Shown piece by piece: positions 4,556 to 8,290 of a stretch of DNA of 8,290 nucleotides; within the stretch, counting starts at the first letter, position 1; each line of letters starts with the position of its first letter. The notes beneath the pieces were generated by a model. The model was not told where the DNA came from and did not search any database. It saw only the letters and a list, made by a program, of their open reading frames with translations. Position numbers and translations under genes: made by a program. The stretch is from JABJJH01 sp047631095 (GTDB taxonomy: Bacteria; Pseudomonadota; Alphaproteobacteria; UBA8366; GCA-2717185), in NCBI GenBank assembly GCA_047631095.1, contig JBLHZD010000184.1:1-8290 (forward strand), read 5' to 3'.

Positions 4556-5176
4556 ATGGCGGCGCCACCCCTGCTTTTGATCACCGACCGACGCAACGCG
4601 GCGTTGCCGCTCGAAAAGACGATTTTGGAGGCGCTGGAGGCTGGGTGCCGCTGGGTGATGGTGCGCGAAAAGGACCTGGCGACCGCAGAAATTCGGCCTT
4701 TACTCGATTCCATCACCGCGCTGGCGGCGGACTTTGGCGCGACGGTGACGGTGAACAATGATTTTACCGCCGCGTCCTTGTGTAATTTGCCGGGCGTTCA
4801 TTTGCCCCAGGGCCAGCCCGTGGCGACGATTCGGCGCGTCATGGGGGCGCAAAAGCTTATCGGCGTTTCCGCCCATTCGGTGGTGGAGGCCCAGACCGCC
4901 ATCGCCGAGGGCGCCAATTATATTACGATGAGCCCGATATTTCCGACTGAAAGTAAGCCAGGTTATGGTCCCGCTCTGGAATTGGTTGGGTTGGCGGCTG
5001 TCACGCAATCGGTGTCCGCGCCGGTCTTGGCGTTGGGCGGGGTCACAGCGGAGAATGCGGTGGATTGCATACGCGCGGGGGCGGCGGGCGTGGCGGTGAT
5101 GGGGAGCGTGATGCGCTCCAAAACCCCGGGCGCTGTCATTCGCGATCTGATCGCCGCGCTTTCAAGCGTCGCCTGA
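4556..5176 (+). CDS. thiE: Thiamine phosphate synthase (ThiE/TenI family)
   Basis: The 206-residue TIM-barrel product matches ThiE in length and motif order: LLLITDRRN (6-14), VREKD (36-40), VNND (66-69), GVHLPQ (80-85), IGVSAHS (102-108), SPIFPTESKPGYGP (126-139), LALGGV (158-163), and GVAVMGSV (178-185). ThiE joins the HMP pyrimidine diphosphate to the thiazole phosphate to give thiamine phosphate (EC 2.5.1.3) in the cytoplasm. One point deviates: the usual HxGQxD segment reads HLPQGQ, lacking the Gly and Asp, so a TenI-like or altered role is possible. GCGGA 9 nt before ATG 4556 is a weak ribosome-binding site. The gene converges on the hydroxy-acid dehydrogenase gene with 49 bp between stops and no clear terminator in that gap. 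thiC, for the preceding pyrimidine step, lies 2.1 kb away on the other strand. Confidence 0.85.
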   Translation: MAAPPLLLITDRRNAALPLEKTILEALEAGCRWVMVREKDLATAEIRPLLDSITALAADFGATVTVNNDFTAASLCNLPGVHLPQGQPVATIRRVMGAQKLIGVSAHSVVEAQTAIAEGANYITMSPIFPTESKPGYGPALELVGLAAVTQSVSAPVLALGGVTAENAVDCIRAGAAGVAVMGSVMRSKTPGAVIRDLIAALSSVA

Positions 5177-5225
5177 AGGATTTTCTGGCGGCGGGTTGAA
5201 AGTACGGCGATCAGATGATCACGTC

Positions 5226-6314
5226 TTAATACAGTTGATTCAGTATATCGATATGCGGAAAAGCGCTCAACGCATGGGGCGCATTCATGGATTCGACGCG
5301 TTCCAGACAATGCGGTCCGAGTTCGTCCAGGCTGGTCACGCCCAACAGACCCATGCAGATATGGGCTTCTTCCGAGAGCAGCTCCAATGTGCGCACCAGG
5401 CCCGCCTGACCATCCGCTGCGAGGCCATACCCTTGCATGCGCCCGATACCAACGGCGTCAGCGCCCAGGGCGATGGCCTTGATGATGTCCGCGCCGCGAT
5501 TGATGGCGCCGTCAACGATGACCGTTGCCTTACCGTCAACTTCCTTCACGACCTCGGGCAGAACGCCGATGCTGCCGCGTCCCGCGTCAAGCTGGCGACC
5601 ACCATGGTTGGAGACGTAAACGCCATCAACGCCGTGCTCAACGGCGATGCCGGCGTCTTCCGCCGTGCCGATGCCTTTCAGGATCAAGGGGATGTCGTGG
5701 GTGTCCTTGAAGTGTTTGACGTTATCCCAGGTATAGAGCGCCTGATATTCCATGCCGGTGGCGCTGGTGCGCCAGGATTTATTGAATCGGTTGGCGTTGT
5801 CGCGCTCCCGACGGCTGTACCACGCGGTGTCGACGGTGATGCAAAATGCGAAATATCCGTTATCGATGGCGCGTTTGATGTAGTCGTCTTCGAAACTGGC
5901 GTCGCCGCGAACGTAAAGTTGGAAAATGCGCGCATTGTCCGCCGCCGCCGCGACTTCCTCCAGGCCAGGACTGCAACGGGAGCTCAGCATATGCGCAACG
6001 CCGAATTCTTCCGACGCCTTCGCCGATGATGCGCCGCCGCCTTCGTGAAATGATTCCAGCGAGCCGATTGGCGCTAATAGAAGCGGCAGGTTCAGTTTTT
6101 GTCCAAACAGTGTTGTTGTTGTATCCACATCAAGGACGTTGCGGCACACCCGCGGCTTGAAGGCCCAGGTATCCAGCGCATGTCGATTGCGGCGCAGCGT
6201 GGTTTCGGTTTCCGTACCGCCGACAAGATAGTCCCATTTGTCTTGCGGCAACCGTATGCGCGCACGCTTTATGATCTCATGCAATGTTTGAAATTCGTCC
6301 GATGCGCTAGACAC
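5226..6314 (-). CDS. FMN-dependent alpha-hydroxy acid dehydrogenase (LldD/glycolate oxidase family)
   Basis: The 362-residue single-domain product follows the family layout, compared here with spinach glycolate oxidase. WDYLVGG carries Tyr29 (Tyr24), QLYV Tyr134 (Tyr129), ITVDT Asp162 (Asp157), LKGIGTAEDA Lys213 (Lys230). VSNHGGRQLD carries the catalytic His237 and substrate-binding Arg240 (His254, Arg257). Such enzymes oxidise 2-hydroxy acids (lactate, glycolate, mandelate and others) to 2-oxo acids. Two positions are unusual: DGAINRG has Asn272 where the FMN-binding Arg of DGGxRRG normally sits, and LSSRC has Arg113 where glycolate oxidase has Trp108. The substrate therefore cannot be assigned and may be atypical. 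There is no membrane anchor or cytochrome b2 domain. GTG 6314 is preceded 8 nt away by GGAG, which fixes the start. The methyltransferase gene is divergent across 185 bp. Confidence 0.92.
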   Translation of the reverse strand: MSSASDEFQTLHEIIKRARIRLPQDKWDYLVGGTETETTLRRNRHALDTWAFKPRVCRNVLDVDTTTTLFGQKLNLPLLLAPIGSLESFHEGGGASSAKASEEFGVAHMLSSRCSPGLEEVAAAADNARIFQLYVRGDASFEDDYIKRAIDNGYFAFCITVDTAWYSRRERDNANRFNKSWRTSATGMEYQALYTWDNVKHFKDTHDIPLILKGIGTAEDAGIAVEHGVDGVYVSNHGGRQLDAGRGSIGVLPEVVKEVDGKATVIVDGAINRGADIIKAIALGADAVGIGRMQGYGLAADGQAGLVRTLELLSEEAHICMGLLGVTSLDELGPHCLERVESMNAPHALSAFPHIDILNQLY

Positions 6315-6499
6315 GACCAGTACTCCGATTTGTTGATAGGAAAGATAAAGAACGGGGCCGCGCCAGAGGAAATTTTAGGCGCAGCGTATAAGTAATCCTA
6401 CGGCGTGCGCCGGGTTCGCTCAAGTCCAGTCCCGCAAAACCCGTAAAGGAGCGAAAAAGCGATGGCGTTCGCAGGGCCGAACGGTTAGAGAATTTCGTT
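6315..6499. other. Divergent intergenic space
   Basis: This short space must hold the promoters of both the dehydrogenase and the methyltransferase. A plus-strand TATAAG (6387-6392) could be a -10, without a matching -35. AGGAG (6447-6451) precedes an eight-codon ORF (6462-6488) ending 11 nt before the methyltransferase start, possibly a leader ORF or a chance match. Confidence 0.35.
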
Positions 6500-7222
6500 A
6501 TGGCGCTTTGCTCAATCTGTCGAACCGACACCACGGCGGTCTTCCTCCAAAAGGATGGCTACGACTATATCCGCTGTCCGGATTGTCGCTTCGTCTTCCT
6601 CGACCCGATGCCCAGCCCTGAAGCGCTGAGCCGTATCTACAACGAAGAAGACACCGTCATTAGTGCGTCCCAATACCCCAAGGCGCGCTCCAGAATGCGC
6701 CGGGCGTTGCTGAAGTCACTGGCGCTGTGGCGGTACTATGTGGGGCGTGATGCGCTTGATATCGGGTGCGGCGGCGGGTTCATGGTCGCCGCCATGCAAC
6801 GCTTCGGCGCGCGCGCCGCAGGGATAGACATCAGTCAGGATTCGATTGCGTTCGCGACGGCGCAATTTCCCAAAGCGACGTTTTTTAATGAGAGTTTCGA
6901 TGCGTTTTCAGCGCGCGGGAAACGTTATGGGTTTTTATATTCGTCCGAAGTCATCGAACATATCGGCGAGGTGCAGGACTATATGCGGTTCGTCGCCGCC
7001 GTCGCAGCGCCGGGGGCGTATTTATACATGACGACTCCCGATATGGATCATCCCACCGTGCCTGAAGATGCGACCCAATGGGATATGGTCAGCCCGCCGC
7101 GCCATGTGCAGTTGTTTAACGAAGGCGCGTTGCGGCGCCTGTTCGCCGATCATGGCTTTGAAATCACGAAACGCTTCGCCAAAAATGCGCCGACCCTGCA
7201 GGTTTTAGCGCGCAAGGTCTGA
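6500..7222 (+). CDS. Class I SAM-dependent methyltransferase with N-terminal zinc ribbon
   Basis: The 240-residue product begins with a zinc-ribbon-like module, CSIC (Cys4, Cys7) and CPDC (Cys26, Cys29). This is the arrangement seen at the head of many uncharacterised Methyltransf_23-type enzymes. The catalytic Rossmann domain follows: LDIGCGGGF (86-94) as SAM motif I, GIDIS with Asp110 to hold the ribose, and SSEVIEHI (148-155) as the post-II motif. SPPRHVQLFN (198-207) is a segment common in the clan near the substrate side. Many relatives act on saccharide or lipid-linked intermediates, but nothing here defines the substrate. Protein is cytoplasmic, without signal or membrane segment. ATG 6500 is the first start codon in an otherwise open frame, and has only a weak AGAG upstream. 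It stands alone, divergent from the dehydrogenase and convergent with thiC. Confidence 0.88.
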   Translation: MALCSICRTDTTAVFLQKDGYDYIRCPDCRFVFLDPMPSPEALSRIYNEEDTVISASQYPKARSRMRRALLKSLALWRYYVGRDALDIGCGGGFMVAAMQRFGARAAGIDISQDSIAFATAQFPKATFFNESFDAFSARGKRYGFLYSSEVIEHIGEVQDYMRFVAAVAAPGAYLYMTTPDMDHPTVPEDATQWDMVSPPRHVQLFNEGALRRLFADHGFEITKRFAKNAPTLQVLARKV

Positions 7223-7241
7223 AATTTTTGGGGATAAAAAA

Positions 7242-7269
7242 AGGGCCGCATCGTTTCCGATACGGCCCT
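7242..7269. terminator. Bidirectional intrinsic terminator between the methyltransferase and thiC
   Basis: AGGGCCG-x-ATCG pairs with CGAT-x-CGGCCCT around a TTTC loop; the one non-paired position (C-A) becomes G-U in the minus-strand RNA. It is flanked by seven A on the left and GATTTTT on the right, so each direction has a T tail. It sits between two convergent stop codons. Confidence 0.88.
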
Positions 7270-7292
7270 GATTTTTAACGCCTCGAAGATGG

Positions 7293-8290
7293 TCAGTCGT
7301 CGCCAGCAGCGGCGATCTCTTCTTTGACCTTATCGGCGGGTTGATAGAGTTCGCTACCGGTCGTTTTGAACTTGTCAGACATGTCGAACATGCCTTGTTC
7401 CGCGAATTCTCGAATTTCCTGCGTGATTTTCATCGAGCAGAACTTCGGGCCGCACATGGAGCAAAAATGCGCCACTTTCGCGCCTTCTGCGGGGAGGGTT
7501 TGATCGTGGAAATCCTCCGCCGTTTCCGGGTCGACCGCCAGATGGAACTGATCGCGCCAGCGGAAATCGAACCGGGCGCGGCTGACCGCGTCATCCCAGA
7601 GCCGGGCGCCGGGGTGCCCTTTGGCCAGATCGGCGGCGTGGGCGGCGATCTTGTAGGTGATCACGCCGTCCTTGACATCTTTCCGGTTCGGCAACCCAAG
7701 GTGTTCCTTTGGCGTGACGTAGCACAGCATCGCCGTTCCGTACCAACCGATCATCGCGGCGCCGATAGCGCTTGTGATGTGGTCATAGCCCGGCGCGGTA
7801 TCGGTGGTCAGTGGCCCAAGCGTATAGAAAGGCGCTTCGTGGCAGATCTCCAATTGAAGATCCATGTTCTCTTTGATCTTCTGCATGGGAACGTGGCCGG
7901 GACCTTCGATCATGACCTGCACGTCGTGCTTCCACGCGATTTTGGTCAATTCGCCCAAAGTCGCCAGTTCGGCGAATTGGGCTTCGTCATTCGCGTCCGC
8001 CAATGAACCCGGACGCAACCCGTCGCCAAGCGAAAAGGAAACGTCATAGGCCTTCATGATCTGGCAGATATCTTCGAAATGGGTGTAGAGAAAACTTTCC
8101 TCATGATGCGCGAGGCACCATTTCGCCATGATCGAACCACCACGGCTGACAATCCCGGTGACGCGCTGGGCGGTCATCGGAATGTAGCGTAGCAACACGC
8201 CCGCATGGATGGTGAAATAATCGACGCCCTGTTCGGCCTGTTCGATCAGCGTATCGCGGAATACCTCCCAGTTCAGGTCTGCGGCGACGC
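7293..8290 (-). CDS. thiC: Phosphomethylpyrimidine synthase ThiC, 5' part outside window
   Basis: The reading frame is open to the right edge, giving the C-terminal 331 residues; the N-terminal part and leader are missing. Identity is unambiguous: VDYFTIHAGVLLRYIPMTA, RVTGIVSRGGSIMAKWCL, SLGDGLRPGS, VQVMIEGPGHVPM, TTDTAPGYDHITSAIGAAMI, CYVTPKEHLGLPN, and near the C-terminus CSMCGPKFCSMKI. The cysteines of this last motif bind the [4Fe-4S] cluster. ThiC is a radical SAM enzyme that rearranges aminoimidazole ribotide to HMP phosphate, the thiamine pyrimidine (EC 4.1.99.17). The C-terminal tail after the cluster motif is of ordinary length and ends in KEEIAAAGDD. A valine codon at 8200-8198 could be mistaken for a start but lies inside conserved sequence. 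A TPP riboswitch, if any, would be in the missing leader. Confidence 0.98.
   Translation of the reverse strand, partial: VAADLNWEVFRDTLIEQAEQGVDYFTIHAGVLLRYIPMTAQRVTGIVSRGGSIMAKWCLAHHEESFLYTHFEDICQIMKAYDVSFSLGDGLRPGSLADANDEAQFAELATLGELTKIAWKHDVQVMIEGPGHVPMQKIKENMDLQLEICHEAPFYTLGPLTTDTAPGYDHITSAIGAAMIGWYGTAMLCYVTPKEHLGLPNRKDVKDGVITYKIAAHAADLAKGHPGARLWDDAVSRARFDFRWRDQFHLAVDPETAEDFHDQTLPAEGAKVAHFCSMCGPKFCSMKITQEIREFAEQGMFDMSDKFKTTGSELYQPADKVKEEIAAAGDD

Noticed and set aside
5196..6029. 277-codon open frame on the plus strand
   Set aside because: It lies antisense to the hydroxy-acid dehydrogenase, whose motifs are unmistakable; the frame is open because of codon bias and its product has no recognisable motif.
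7341..8006. 221-codon open frame on the plus strand
   Set aside because: Antisense to thiC, where every conserved segment of the family is present.

Overview
The window looks like a piece of an alphaproteobacterial chromosome. The grounds are a moderately GC-rich coding style, protein families whose sequences read like alphaproteobacterial members, short GGAG/AAGGA ribosome-binding sites, and an FNR/FixK-type site. I cannot name a genus from the sequence alone. Nothing suggests phage, plasmid or insertion-sequence content. It reads as an ordinary chromosomal metabolic region with unusually structured intergenic spaces.

Left part (1-2100). A gene on the minus strand, cut by the left window edge, encodes an AlgH/YqgE (DUF179) protein with a hydrophobic N-terminal extension. 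A perfect palindrome overlaps its likely transcription start. Next, also on the minus strand, is a 90-residue exported protein built of six tandem CNPCxAKKG-type repeats with 12 cysteines, resembling a small periplasmic metal-buffering protein; a 14-bp hairpin follows it. A type II haloacid dehalogenase-like (HAD) gene then runs on the plus strand, best started at GTG 1274.

Middle part (2100-4560). A 409-bp space (2009-2417) holds a strong hairpin terminator and a structured element on the minus strand. There a near-maximal Shine-Dalgarno sequence precedes a 26-codon ORF and is complementary to a sequence 100 nt downstream. A MarR-type regulator and a CaiB/BaiF CoA-transferase resembling 2-methylfumaryl-CoA isomerase (mesaconyl-CoA CoA-transferase) follow, probably one minus-strand operon with an inverted-repeat operator upstream. 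The 430-bp space 4126-4555 contains an FNR/FixK-type box. It sits at the class II distance (centre -41.5) from a possible minus-strand start, and about 93 nt later there is a strong intrinsic terminator with a T8 tail. Together these predict an oxygen-regulated small RNA with a CCUCCUU anti-Shine-Dalgarno stretch.

Right part (4556-8290). thiE-like thiamine phosphate synthase (plus) converges on an FMN-dependent alpha-hydroxy acid dehydrogenase (minus). A zinc-ribbon SAM methyltransferase (plus) is divergent from the latter. It converges, across a bidirectional terminator, on thiC (minus), which runs off the right edge. ThiC and ThiE make and use the pyrimidine part of thiamine, so the right half is partly a thiamine region. 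The two genes lie on opposite strands and are not in one operon, and no TPP riboswitch is visible upstream of thiE; the thiC leader lies outside the window.
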